DNA from: Acaryochloris sp. CCMEE 5410
GTDB taxonomy: Bacteria; Cyanobacteriota; Cyanobacteriia; Thermosynechococcales; Thermosynechococcaceae
Direction: 5' to 3'
Length of the DNA stretch: 64,000 bases
NCBI RefSeq assembly: GCF_000238775.2
Contig: NZ_AFEJ02000001.1
Coordinates: 930,001 to 994,000 of the forward strand
In this document: one piece after another, positions 18,707 through 26,723 of the stretch
Layout: every line of letters starts with the position of its first letter
Position numbering within the stretch: position 1 is the stretch's first letter
Position numbers and translations under genes: made by a program
Notes under the pieces: generated by a model
What the model saw: the letters and a program-made list of their open reading frames with translations, nothing else
Told to the model about the DNA's origin: nothing
Database searches by the model: none

Positions 18707-19405
18707 ATGACACAACTATTGCCTGTCAAAAAGATAATTTTCCTGACTCTTGGCCTTATCAGCATAAGTCAAGCTACCGGACAAAATCCCGCACCAGCGA
18801 TAGCACAAAACGCTTCATTAATCCCTTCGGGGTCTACCCAAAAACAGGCTGATTTATTGCTTTATGGGGGGCCTCGAACCAGATCTCCATTAGTCCAATG
18901 GTATCTCGAAGAACTAGCCGTCTCCTATCAGTATATTTCTCTAGATATCCGGGGCCAGGAACAGCGGCAACCTGAATTTTTAGCCATCAATCCTATGGGA
19001 AAAGTTCCAGCAATGGTAGATGGAACTTTTAAATTATGGGAGTCTGGTGCCATTCTCCTGTATTTAACTGACAAATACGGAAAAGAGCCTCAATCTATCG
19101 AAGAAAGAGCCCTCTTAAACCAGTGGGTGATCTTCGCCAATGCCACCTTAGGACCAGGACTCTTTCGCGAAGATCGACGAGAACGGGAAATGCCCAGATT
19201 ACTGGCACCTTTAAATGACATCGTTGAACAACAGCCCTTTATCCTTGGCTCTGAACTCAGTGCCGCAGATGTAGCGGTAGGTTCATACTTGTACTATGCC
19301 AAACTCGGGCTATCTCTAGATTTTAGCGACTATCCAGCAGTCGAGACCTATCTCAATCGCCTCTCAAAACGACCGGCATTTATCAAGACCATGGGGCAGC
19401 GATGA
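18707..19405 (+). CDS. Glutathione S-transferase with N-terminal export signal
   Basis: About 232 residues from ATG at 18707 (MTQLLPVKKIIFLTLGLISI). The first 35 residues look like a Sec signal peptide with a possible cut after AIAQN. GST_N then begins: LLLYGGPRTRSPLVQWYLEE, with ...NPMGKVPAMVDG and LWESGAILLYL as the glutathione site. The C-terminal helical domain follows (SAADVAVGSYLYYAKLGL). Cytosolic-type GSTs are rarely exported; a periplasmic or lumenal location is inferred from the leader. Confidence 0.78.
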   Translation: MTQLLPVKKIIFLTLGLISISQATGQNPAPAIAQNASLIPSGSTQKQADLLLYGGPRTRSPLVQWYLEELAVSYQYISLDIRGQEQRQPEFLAINPMGKVPAMVDGTFKLWESGAILLYLTDKYGKEPQSIEERALLNQWVIFANATLGPGLFREDRREREMPRLLAPLNDIVEQQPFILGSELSAADVAVGSYLYYAKLGLSLDFSDYPAVETYLNRLSKRPAFIKTMGQR

Positions 19406-19452
19406 AATCGCACTAATCGGCACTGGCCATGAATCCCTCAGTGGTGGCTCAC

Positions 19453-20163
19453 CTAATTTATTAGTGATTTAAGAGCTGGATCCGTAAAGTCATGGATACA
19501 GTATTCAGCTCCCGCCTGTTTCAGTTCCACTTCAGAGTGGGTGGTGAGGACACCCCAGCATCGCATTCCCGCATTTCGTGCTGCTTGCGTACCTGCGATC
19601 GCATCTTCAAATACCAAACATTGATCCGGTGAAACCCCCAATCGTTCTGCCACCAAAAGATAGCACTGTGGATCGGGTTTACCGCGTTCTACATCCGTTT
19701 CAATCACCTGGGCCGCAAAGAAGTCTCCAAGCTGGTCTTGAGTCATCAACAAATCCACATTTTCCCGACAAGCCGAAGTTCCCAAGCCTAACTTTAAACC
19801 TGAATTCTGAGCCTGTTGCAAGAATGGAATTAATCCTGGCATCCACTGAATCTCATCCTTAATCAGAGAGCGATAAACGGCTTCCTTCTCAGCCCCCCAA
19901 CGCTGGATATCAGCGGCGGCAACCGGGCGTCCTAGTAATTCCGGCAATAGATCTTCATTCCGTTTGCCTCCCATTTGCTCTAAACGGTCTCGGCTAGCCA
20001 CGGCTAATTCTGGAATCGTCGCACTATACTGCAGCCAAGCATCCAGATGGTAGGGCATCGTATCGCAAAGAACCCCATCCATATCGAAGATCAGAGCTTG
20101 CAAGGGCAATGCAGAATTTGCAACGGCTTGATTTTGAGTAGAAACAGACGCTTGTTCATTCAT
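19453..20163 (-). CDS. HAD-superfamily phosphatase, beta-phosphoglucomutase-like
   Basis: 236 residues. Motif I FDMDGVLCDTMPYH near residues 26-39, motif II LGTSACRENV near 127, motif III KPDPQCYLL with GKP, and motif IV VFEDAIAGTQAARNAGM near 185-200 define HAD subfamily IA. The N-terminal 20 residues are a polar extension. Phosphoglycolate phosphatases and beta-phosphoglucomutases share these motifs; the substrate is undetermined. Confidence 0.85.
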   Translation of the reverse strand: MNEQASVSTQNQAVANSALPLQALIFDMDGVLCDTMPYHLDAWLQYSATIPELAVASRDRLEQMGGKRNEDLLPELLGRPVAAADIQRWGAEKEAVYRSLIKDEIQWMPGLIPFLQQAQNSGLKLGLGTSACRENVDLLMTQDQLGDFFAAQVIETDVERGKPDPQCYLLVAERLGVSPDQCLVFEDAIAGTQAARNAGMRCWGVLTTHSEVELKQAGAEYCIHDFTDPALKSLIN

Positions 20164-20251
20164 CGAGCAAAGGATCCAAAACTGAACACACCGTAGAAAA
20201 CATGCTAACTTTTATAAAGTTTATTTAAGCATTCTGCCTGCCCCCTGCCCT

Positions 20252-20719
20252 ATGACTTTGTCAAAACTCTTGTACTGGATCTATACCTTTATCCATCCAG
20301 TCCTGATGTGGACACTGTTTGGTATCTGTATCTATGCCATGACCTTAGGGCTGAAGGTTCGCACCACCCGCACCACCCCCGACAAAGATCTGCGCAAATC
20401 TCTGATTAAACAGCGCTTCAATGTCAAGCATCATCAAATTGGGGCAATCCTGTTATCAATTATGGTCCTCGGCTCCATTGGCGGAATGGGGGTTACCTAT
20501 GTCAATAACGGCAAGCTGTTTGTAGGAGCCCACCTATTGGCAGGGCTGGGAATGACTGGGCTTGTAGCCATCTTGGCAAGTCTCACGCCTCTGATGCAGC
20601 GAGGCAATCAAACCGCTCGTGACGTCCATTTATGGCTGAGTGTATTGATTTTGGGCCTCTTCGGTTGGGAAGCGGTTACCGGCATGCAGATTGTGCAACG
20701 GATTATCGAACAGGGCTAG
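20252..20719 (+). CDS. DUF4079-family membrane protein
   Basis: 155 residues with four hydrophobic segments and a cytosolic basic loop (KVRTTRTTPDKDLRKSLIKQ). The sequence HPVLMWTLFGICIYAMTLGL and HHQIGAILLSIM with later histidines (GAHLLAG, DVHLWLSV) suits a cytochrome b561-like four-helix protein. The DUF4079 name is from memory of the cyanobacterial family. It is followed after 55 bp by a DoxX gene on the same strand. Confidence 0.7.
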   Translation: MTLSKLLYWIYTFIHPVLMWTLFGICIYAMTLGLKVRTTRTTPDKDLRKSLIKQRFNVKHHQIGAILLSIMVLGSIGGMGVTYVNNGKLFVGAHLLAGLGMTGLVAILASLTPLMQRGNQTARDVHLWLSVLILGLFGWEAVTGMQIVQRIIEQG

Positions 20720-20774
20720 AAACCCTTACCGCAACGTAATATTGTTAACATAAGTTCACCTATCCACCATAGAT

Positions 20775-21248
20775 ATGACCTCTACAGCAAGTTCTAATCG
20801 TTGGCTCACGCTTTTATTCCAGTCCACCTCGGACACAACCGTTTGGTTCCAAGTAGCCTTGACGATTTTGCGGGTCGTCGTCAGCTTTTTCATGATTCAC
20901 AATGGTGTGGATAAACTAGGCGATGTGGAGGGGTTTGCCACCAACGTGGTTGCCAATGGCATGGGCCTGCCTTTCCCTGTATTTCTCACCTACTGTTCTG
21001 CCTATGCCGAAATTATCGGGTCCATCCTGCTGATTTTAGGTCTATTGAGTCGCCCCGCAGCTTTGTCTTTGGTCTTCACCATGGTGATGGCGATTTACTT
21101 TCACATCAAAGTTGATGGCCTCCAAATTGGATCCTTTGAAACTGCCACCCTCTATGCCTGTTCCTTTCTCTTTTTCCTGGTCAATGGTGGCGGTCAATAT
21201 TCTCTCGATGCTTTGATTAGCAATCAACTAGGCGGCTCTAAAGAGTAG
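20775..21248 (+). CDS. DoxX-family membrane protein
   Basis: 157 residues with four membrane segments. The DoxX pattern is VVSFFMIHNGVDKLGDVEGF near residue 34, GLPFPVFLTYCSAYAEIIGS near 63, GLLSRPAALSL, then a last helix. Family members are poorly defined and have been linked to membrane redox complexes and thiol stress. It is probably cotranscribed with the preceding DUF4079 gene. A bidirectional terminator follows. Confidence 0.85.
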   Translation: MTSTASSNRWLTLLFQSTSDTTVWFQVALTILRVVVSFFMIHNGVDKLGDVEGFATNVVANGMGLPFPVFLTYCSAYAEIIGSILLILGLLSRPAALSLVFTMVMAIYFHIKVDGLQIGSFETATLYACSFLFFLVNGGGQYSLDALISNQLGGSKE

Positions 21249-21273
21249 TCCCAACTCTACCCAGTAAAGATTC

Positions 21274-21309
21274 AAAAAGCCCTCAGTTATCGACTACTGG
21301 GGGCTTTTT
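21274..21309. terminator. Bidirectional intrinsic terminator
   Basis: AAAAAGCCC(T)CAGT pairs with ACTG(G)GGGCTTTTT around a short loop. Both strands carry a U-tract. It separates the convergent DoxX and dnaB genes. Confidence 0.9.
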
Positions 21310-21315
21310 ACCGCA

Positions 21316-22677
21316 TTAACCCATACCTTCGGGTTTAGCCAAATTGAAGAAGCGGGTCAGTTTCGGCTCAAACAACAGTTTGACTGTCCCTACCGGGCCA
21401 TTCCGGTGCTTGGCAATATTCAGTTCGCAGATACCTCGCTCAGGGCTATCAGGATCATAGTAGTCATCCCGATAGAGCAGCATAATCAAATCCGCATCCT
21501 GCTCAATAGAACCTGATTCCCGCAGATCCGACATTAACGGTCGCTTATTAGTCCGAGACTCCACACCCCGGCTCAACTGAGAGAGAGCAACCACGGGCAC
21601 ATTTAGTTCCCGAGCCAGTCCTTTCAGTGCCCGAGTAATCTTAGAAATTTCTTGCACCCGGCCATCTGAGGCATCACCTCCACCCATCAGCTGGAGATAA
21701 TCTAAAAGAATCATACCTAAGCCTTCAGGATGTTCTGACTGCAGCCGCCGCGCATTCGACCGCAGTTCGGTAATGCTGGGGTTCGGGGCATCGTCAATAT
21801 AAATTGAGAGCTGAGAGAGTTTACCAATCGCTCGGCTTAGGGGTTCCCACTGGGTCTGATTGATGCGTCCGGCCCGCAGGTAATTACTGTCGATGCCCGC
21901 TTCTCCGGCTAGCATCCGCTGGACGAGCTGCTCTTTGGACATCTCTAAACTGAAGATGGCAACGCCCAGATTATGAATTTCACAAATTTGTCGGGCAATT
22001 TGTAGGGCTAACGCTGTCTTACCCATGGCAGGACGACCGGCCACAATAATTAAATCCGACCGCTGGAAGCCCTGGGTCATGGCATCCAAATCGTAGAAGT
22101 TGCAGGATAAACCGGGTAAAACCTGCCCTAAAGATCGCTGTTCTAAATCAGCGAAGGTACTCGCCAAAATATCTTCTGTGGCGACTAGGCCTTGCCGCAC
22201 CCGATCTTGCGTGACGTTAAAAATTTGCTGTTCTGCTTCGTCCAGGACCGTTTCTAAGGTCTTGGAGGTGTCGTAGGCCAATTGCATGACCTCCGTCGCC
22301 CCTTTGATCAATTGTCGCCGCAGAAACTTGTCTTTAATCAGAGCGGCATATTGATCGATATTAATAGCACTGACCGTACGGTCCACTAGCTGGGCTAGCT
22401 TACCTTGCCCACCGACTTTATCGAGGAGTTCATGATCCTGTAGCCAAGCGGTGACACACATCAAGTCAGTGGGACTGCCTTGACCATGCAGATTCAGTGC
22501 GGCGCGGTAAATTTCTTGATGAGCGCTGAGATAAAAGGTCTCAGGCCGAAGCAAATCTGCAACTCGGCCAATTGCTTCTGGGTCCAGCAGAATACCCCCC
22601 AGAATGGATTCCTCGGCTTCAACATTCTGAGGGGGTAAGCGATCGCTAGCGGGTTGGAAATCTAGCTCGTAAACCAT
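21316..22677 (-). CDS. dnaB: Replicative DNA helicase DnaB
   Basis: 453 residues. The N-terminal primase-interacting domain (LPPQNVEAEESILGGILLDP) is followed by the RecA-like helicase: Walker A GRPAMGKTALALQ near residue 216, IFSLEMSKEQLVQR, LLDYLQLM (Walker B) and SDLRESGSIEQDADLIMLLYR. No intein is present. It is 70 bp downstream of rplI on the same strand, a conserved pairing. Confidence 0.96.
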   Translation of the reverse strand: MVYELDFQPASDRLPPQNVEAEESILGGILLDPEAIGRVADLLRPETFYLSAHQEIYRAALNLHGQGSPTDLMCVTAWLQDHELLDKVGGQGKLAQLVDRTVSAINIDQYAALIKDKFLRRQLIKGATEVMQLAYDTSKTLETVLDEAEQQIFNVTQDRVRQGLVATEDILASTFADLEQRSLGQVLPGLSCNFYDLDAMTQGFQRSDLIIVAGRPAMGKTALALQIARQICEIHNLGVAIFSLEMSKEQLVQRMLAGEAGIDSNYLRAGRINQTQWEPLSRAIGKLSQLSIYIDDAPNPSITELRSNARRLQSEHPEGLGMILLDYLQLMGGGDASDGRVQEISKITRALKGLARELNVPVVALSQLSRGVESRTNKRPLMSDLRESGSIEQDADLIMLLYRDDYYDPDSPERGICELNIAKHRNGPVGTVKLLFEPKLTRFFNLAKPEGMG

Positions 22678-22747
22678 AGGTATGCCAACAGGTAAATCCC
22701 TTTAGTTAGAGGATAATCTTACTCGGGAGGTGCCAGCACCCTAGCAT

Positions 22748-23206
22748 TTATTCAGGAACAACTTCCACTTTGACGGTAGCAATGACTTCTGGGTGGAGCT
22801 TAATATCAACGGAGTAGGTTCCCAGCTTGCGGATATCAGGGATATCAATGCCCCGTTTGTCGATTTCGAAACCGCTGATATTGGCGATAAGTTCGGCAAC
22901 GTCAGGAGAGGTTACCCGACCGAACAGCATATCTTCTTCGCCGGCCTTTTGTTCAATGCGGAAGGTGCCAATAGTTTGAAGGGCGACCTTTTGTTTTGCG
23001 GCCTCGTCCTTAATGCCTTCTAGACGCTTGAGTTCTTCGGCTTTGCGATGCTCAATCTGCTTGAGCACACCAGGAGTAGCTCGGTAAGCGATTCCTTTCG
23101 GAATTAAATAGTTGCGGGCATATCCAGGCGCAACTTCAACTAGGTCTCCTGAATAACCCAGTTTTCTAACATCTTCATTTAAAACGAGCTGAACGCGTTT
23201 TCCCAT
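22748..23206 (-). CDS. rplI: 50S ribosomal protein L9
   Basis: 152 residues. VQLVLNEDVRKLGYSGDLVE and VAPGYARNYLIPKGIA are the N-terminal L9 signature. A connecting helix and the C-terminal domain (FGRVTSPDVAELI) are complete. It binds 23S rRNA at the L1 stalk base. It leads the rplI-dnaB unit. Confidence 0.96.
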   Translation of the reverse strand: MGKRVQLVLNEDVRKLGYSGDLVEVAPGYARNYLIPKGIAYRATPGVLKQIEHRKAEELKRLEGIKDEAAKQKVALQTIGTFRIEQKAGEEDMLFGRVTSPDVAELIANISGFEIDKRGIDIPDIRKLGTYSVDIKLHPEVIATVKVEVVPE

Positions 23207-23348
23207 AGCCCTAAGTGCGTCGATACATAAATTTCAGTGAAAGCACTTGATCATACCTAACTTAGAGGTGCTTTGGCAATGTCAATTTTCGAGTGCCTAA
23301 GAACCCCTGATAGGTAGGGTTCGATAATCAGGTGATTTTAAAAATGGT

Positions 23349-23378
23349 TGCGTAGGTGCAATGTAGATGTGCTAGAAT
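23349..23378 (+). promoter_or_regulatory. Candidate promoter of the tRNA-Tyr/tRNA-Thr genes
   Basis: TAGAAT at 23373-23378 lies 22 bp before the tRNA-Tyr 5' end and fits a -10 box. TTGCGT about 19 bp upstream may be a weak -35. Confidence 0.35.
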
Positions 23379-23399
23379 CCAAAACTGTTGACAAAGTAG

Positions 23400-23481
23400 G
23401 GGTCGGTGCCCGAGTGGTTAATGGGGGCGGACTGTAAATCCGCTGGCTACGCCTACGCTGGTTCAAATCCAGCCCGGCCCA
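23400..23481 (+). tRNA. tRNA-Tyr (GTA)
   Basis: 82 nt. Acceptor GGGTCGG pairs with CCGGCCC, the anticodon arm GGCGGACTGTAAATCCGC places GTA in the loop, the variable arm is long (as in bacterial tRNA-Tyr) and the T-loop is TTCAAAT. CCA is not encoded. Confidence 0.95.
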
Positions 23482-23494
23482 TTGTCTTCGATTT

Positions 23495-23566
23495 GCCCAT
23501 GTGGCTCAGTGGTAGAGCACACCCTTGGTAAGGGTGAGGTCACCGGTTCAATCCCGGTCATGGGCT
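23495..23566 (+). tRNA. tRNA-Thr (GGT)
   Basis: 72 nt. Acceptor GCCCATG pairs with CATGGGC, D-arm GCTCAGTGGTAGAGC, anticodon arm ACCCTTGGTAAGGGT with GGT in the loop, T-arm CCGGTTCAATCCCGG. CCA is not encoded. It follows tRNA-Tyr by 13 bp. Confidence 0.96.
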
Positions 23567-23950
23567 TTAACTAGAAAATTGGCAGCATTTCTCTAGAACG
23601 TTTCAATCTCGTGCGTTGAGGTGAGAATCATCACAATGCAGGACGCTGCTCTAATGAGAGATAATTTCCATCTCTTTAATTTTCTGACATCTATTGATAA
23701 CAAAGCTAGCATGGCGATATTTAGAATCGTCTTGTTACCGAGTACACTCCACACCCTAATGGCATAATTCCTTACCAAAGAATACTCAAAGGCTGGTGAA
23801 GTCTACAACCTGGCTTGGATGAAGGCGATTAAGGCGGGCAGGTTAGCTCTGGCTACCAATGGCATCTCCTCAGTCATAAACAGTGCTGTCAATCTTTTCA
23901 TACAGATCTAATCAATACATTTTTAATTTTGGCAATCGAGAGGTGGTTTT
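23567..23950. other. Region between the tRNA genes and the 23951 gene
   Basis: No convincing gene. A minus-strand frame of 61 codons at 23593-23778 has no recognised similarity or ribosome site. The last bases (GAGAGGTGG before ATG 23951) form the ribosome-binding site of the next gene; the promoter of that unit must lie here. Confidence 0.45.
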
Positions 23951-24688
23951 ATGAAGCTTAATCAGCTTATCGCTGTCATGCAGTCCGTGAAAAAAAGAGC
24001 TGCAGACGAAAAGACAAAGATCTACAAACAGATTCAAAAACCTGAGCTATTTCAAGGTTTGTCACGGACCTACTCACCGAAGGATGAAGAAGGCCACGTC
24101 TATCCCCCCGAGTCTCAAAAGGTCACATATAAGGCGGGAGACTCGCTAGAAGCCTTTTCAAGGGCCTGCCAAGATTTATTTGACAGTGCTTTAACCCAAG
24201 ATGAAGCCAATACCTCAGCAAGGGCCAACATCACCTTGGATGACGGTACAGTGATTGCGCCTGATGTCCCCGTTACATACTTGATGTTCCTAGACAAACA
24301 GTTGACTGATATCAGGACATTTATCAGCCATATCCCGATCTTGCCCATTGATGAAGACTGGGAATATGACTCTAACCGAGGGTTTTATGTCACTCGCCCT
24401 CGCGAAACCACTAAGACCAAGAAGGTACAAGAATTTGTGATCGCTGCTGAGGCAACCGAACATCACCCAGCCCAAGTCAAAGAGGTCACCAACGATGTAG
24501 TTGAAGGGACTTGGGCTTTGGTTAAGTTCTCTGGTGCTTTACCACAGTCAGAACTAGATGAAATGCGACTTCGACTGGATGCACTTCAAAAAGCTGTTAT
24601 CAAAGCTAGAGAGGAAGCCAATAGCATCGAAATAACCCGAAGAACTATATCGAATAACATTTTTGACTATTTATTTGGGCAGCGTTAG
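23951..24688 (+). CDS. Conserved protein of unknown function, leader of the permuted tRNA-like unit
   Basis: 245 residues, no signal peptide or membrane segment, presumably cytosolic. A helical, basic N-terminus (MKLNQLIAVMQSVKKRAADE) is followed by LSRTYSPKDEEGHVYPPE near residues 37-54, TYLMFLDKQLTDIRTFISHI near 110-129, PIDEDWEYDSNRGFY near 133-147 and a KFSGALPQSELDEMRLRLDA stretch near 193-212, ending in an amphipathic helix. From memory it resembles an uncharacterised family found in actinobacteria and phages (possibly DUF7873); this was not checked. No nuclease, ligase or ATPase motif is evident. The tRNA-like units begin 28 bp after its stop and one terminator closes the set, so cotranscription is likely. 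Confidence 0.75.
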   Translation: MKLNQLIAVMQSVKKRAADEKTKIYKQIQKPELFQGLSRTYSPKDEEGHVYPPESQKVTYKAGDSLEAFSRACQDLFDSALTQDEANTSARANITLDDGTVIAPDVPVTYLMFLDKQLTDIRTFISHIPILPIDEDWEYDSNRGFYVTRPRETTKTKKVQEFVIAAEATEHHPAQVKEVTNDVVEGTWALVKFSGALPQSELDEMRLRLDALQKAVIKAREEANSIEITRRTISNNIFDYLFGQR

Positions 24689-24716
24689 ATTGAACAAGAG
24701 CATAGATTTAGATTCA

Positions 24717-24804
24717 GTATCAAAAAAAGTGATTGGATGGTTCAAATCCTCCCTCTCGCATCCTTAAGCGAGAGTATGCTAATGGGTAAAGCAGCTTTTG
24801 ATAC
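24717..24804 (+). ncRNA. Permuted tRNA-like unit 1 (3' half before 5' half)
   Basis: The upstream half (24725-24760) has an anticodon-stem strand AAAAG, variable region TGATT, T-arm GGATGG-TTCAAAT-CCTCC (one bulged T) and acceptor strand CTCTCGC plus A. Seven bases later (TCCTTAA between), GCGAGAG at 24768-24774 pairs perfectly with that acceptor. Then come TA (positions 8-9), D-arm TGCT-AATGGGTAA-AGCA with GG and A14/A21, G26, and CTTTT, which pairs with AAAAG. Outside the halves GTATCAAAA (24717-24725) matches TTTTGATAC (24796-24804). No clean seven-base anticodon loop can be assigned. CCA is not encoded. Confidence 0.7.
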
Positions 24805-24875
24805 ATTAAGGCTAAAAAATTAAACTCAGTTTATTGCTCTAGTCTTAATCTAAAATCCACTCTTGTGAATCAACC

Positions 24876-24984
24876 AAAGCTCAACAACACATGGGATATA
24901 CGAGTTCAACTCTCGTCCCGCTCCCCAAATCTTGAGCGGGTAGTTTAATGGCAAAACACCCTTGTATTAAGCTGATTGAGCTTT
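24876..24984 (+). ncRNA. Permuted tRNA-like unit 2 (3' half before 5' half, CCA encoded)
   Basis: The upstream half has ATGGG (24891-24895), variable ATAT, perfect T-arm ACGAG-TTCAACT-CTCGT (24900-24916), acceptor strand CCCGCTC, C and an encoded CCA (to 24927). After AATCTT, GAGCGGG (24934-24940) pairs perfectly with CCCGCTC. It is followed by TA, D-arm GTTT-AATGGCA-AAAC and CCCTT, which pairs with ATGGG except for one U-U. Flanks AAAGCTCAA (24876-24884) and TTGAGCTTT (24976-24984) are exact complements. If the loop comes wholly from the downstream half it reads GTATTAA (ATT anticodon), but the splice point is unknown. Confidence 0.75.
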
Positions 24985-25028
24985 AATCGGACATAAACTA
25001 GTCACAAGTTAATGGCTCTAATGCATTG

Positions 25029-25062
25029 AACCCCGGCAGGCGGTATTTGCCGGGGTTTGTCT
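25029..25062 (+). terminator. Intrinsic terminator after the permuted tRNA-like units
   Basis: CCCCGGCA (25031-25038) pairs perfectly with TGCCGGGG (25048-25055), followed by TTTGTCTTT. It ends the unit that starts at 23951. Confidence 0.9.
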
Positions 25063-25217
25063 TTAGCCATACTCACATTCAGCGGTGGCATGATGACATG
25101 CCATCCCAATCTGGGTTAAGAGCATCTTCGAAACGCGTCCACGAATGCATAATCAAGGGTTAACGATAGTTTCGAACTTAGGTGCAATAAACTCCAAAGT
25201 ATGCCCCCAATTTCAGT

Positions 25218-26403
25218 GGCAGCAGCCCAGGGCTGTTTTAAGTTAGCAGCGAAAAAATAATATCGACCCGATTAGCCAGCTTAGTCATCGCGGTTTTGAG
25301 GGATTGATAGTCGTTTAGCCGCAGGATATTAATCCCAATAGTTCTAAGCACTGACCAATTGAGCAGTGCTTGTTCATCTTCGAGTCGATAATCATCTTCG
25401 CCAAAAACAACATCCTTCGGCCAATGCAACCGATTTTCAATGCCCCAATGTTCTCGGACCAGAGATTGCCAATGCTGGGGTGAGGTGGCAGCTGAACTGA
25501 TGTAATAGGCGGTATTGTGATACTCCTTTCCTTTGCGAGTACCCCATCGTTGGACACAAAGTACAGAGCGAATTGCTGTCCATTCTTGTAGGGCTATGCC
25601 GACAGGCTCATAAACCTGTATACACCGATGTTCATCTCGTCCTCTACTTTGGGCGGAGTGGATGTGCTCAGCCATGGGTTTAAGACACTCAAAGTAAGTC
25701 TGGAGGTGGTCGTAAAGTCTTCCCTGGTTGGATTTGACCGCCACGAGATAGTCATTACCCGAGGCCACAATCTTCTCAAGTGTTTTTTTGGGCGTGTAAG
25801 GCATCCATGGTAATCAGCAAGCCATCGAGTTGAAGGGTTTCCAACAGTGCCTGCACGACTTTGATTTCGCTATTATCCTCCTGAGTGAGGGCTTCGAGCT
25901 TGAGGGTGATGCCTGCTTCCACCGCAAATAAACTCACCAACCCTACAAAACGCTGCTTCCCCTTGGCATCTGTCAGCCCCTGACGAATCCGTTTGCCATC
26001 AATGGAGGCTGCATAATTATCGGGAGAGTGAGTCTGGGCTTTCGAGAGCATCCATGCTTCAAATTGGTGGCTCAACGCTTGGAAGTCAAGCCCCTTCATC
26101 ACTCGACGAAAGGTACAGTGAGACGGGACTTCGAGGCTCTCAAGCCCCAATAGCTCACTTAAAGGCTGGCGATAATCGCTCACAAAGGTTTCTAACGGAC
26201 GGTACCCTTGATATCCAGCAAGCATGCCCATCACCATCAATAGCAACAGCAGCCATAACGGATGAATACGGCCATGGGCACTGCGGAAATCCGGGACTTG
26301 CTTCAAAGTATCGATTAGATGGCTCATCGGTCTCTCTACTGTTGGTCAGTAGAACCATCCTATTTTTTCTAGGAGTAACGTAAAACAACCCTGGGCAGCA
26401 GCC
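25218..26403 (-). mobile_element. ISAs1-family insertion sequence (inactivated)
   Basis: Imperfect terminal repeats: GGCAGCAGCCCAGGGCTGTTTT from 25218 (first 20 bases GGCAGCAGCCCAGGGCTGTT) and a related complement ending at 26403. No clear target duplication is seen. It carries one transposase gene on the minus strand with a frameshift. Confidence 0.75.
25238..26327 (-). pseudogene. ISAs1-family transposase with frameshift at an A7 run
   Basis: The N-terminal part (to 25776) reads MSHLIDTLKQVPDFRSAHGR, ...VPSHCTFRRVM... and AASIDGKRIRQG, as in ISAs1/H-repeat transposases. The C-terminal part reads TLEKIVASGNDYLVAVKSNQ, REHWGIENRLHW and DDYRLEDEQALLNWSVLRTI. They are in different frames, joined at seven A residues (T7 at 25783-25789); six would restore one frame (HAQKTLEKIV). 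Otherwise the gene is complete. Confidence 0.85.
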
Positions 26404-26723
26404 TAATCAGAACCCTGAAATTCTTAGGAATTGATTACATCGCAAGATACTTATTTTTTACTAAAATTTCTCTTTAAAATATCGACAACCAGACTTTCCA
26501 GTTTACACAGCTAAACATAAATAGCGCCACTCTGTACTGCTATTATCAGTCAAAATTAGTTGATATAGATATTTTCACGAAGTGATAAATTAGCAAAAAA
26601 AGCTAGCCACACTTAGAACTAAGCAAACGAGTATTTATTTAGCTACACTCAAAGACAATTGCCATAAAATAGATAATTTTATCTAACTCTGGAAATCCAA
26701 GCTAGAGTATTTCTATCTGCTGA
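26404..26723. other. AT-rich intergenic region
   Basis: No gene or clear RNA structure is visible. It separates the ISAs1 element from the end of the FHA gene. Confidence 0.5.

Noticed and set aside
23593-23778. Minus-strand 61-codon gene after tRNA-Thr
   Set aside because: No plausible ribosome site or family; not better than chance for this length.
24717-24984. Two ordinary tRNAs with long introns, i.e. 5' half of unit 1 with 3' half of unit 2
   Set aside because: GCGAGAG and CCCGCTC do not pair (four of seven at best), whereas the permuted pairing is perfect in both units.
25783-25789. Programmed -1 frameshift at A-AAA-AAC in the ISAs1 transposase
   Set aside because: The heptamer is in the correct phase, but the downstream coding frame is +1, not -1, so a -1 shift would not yield the transposase.
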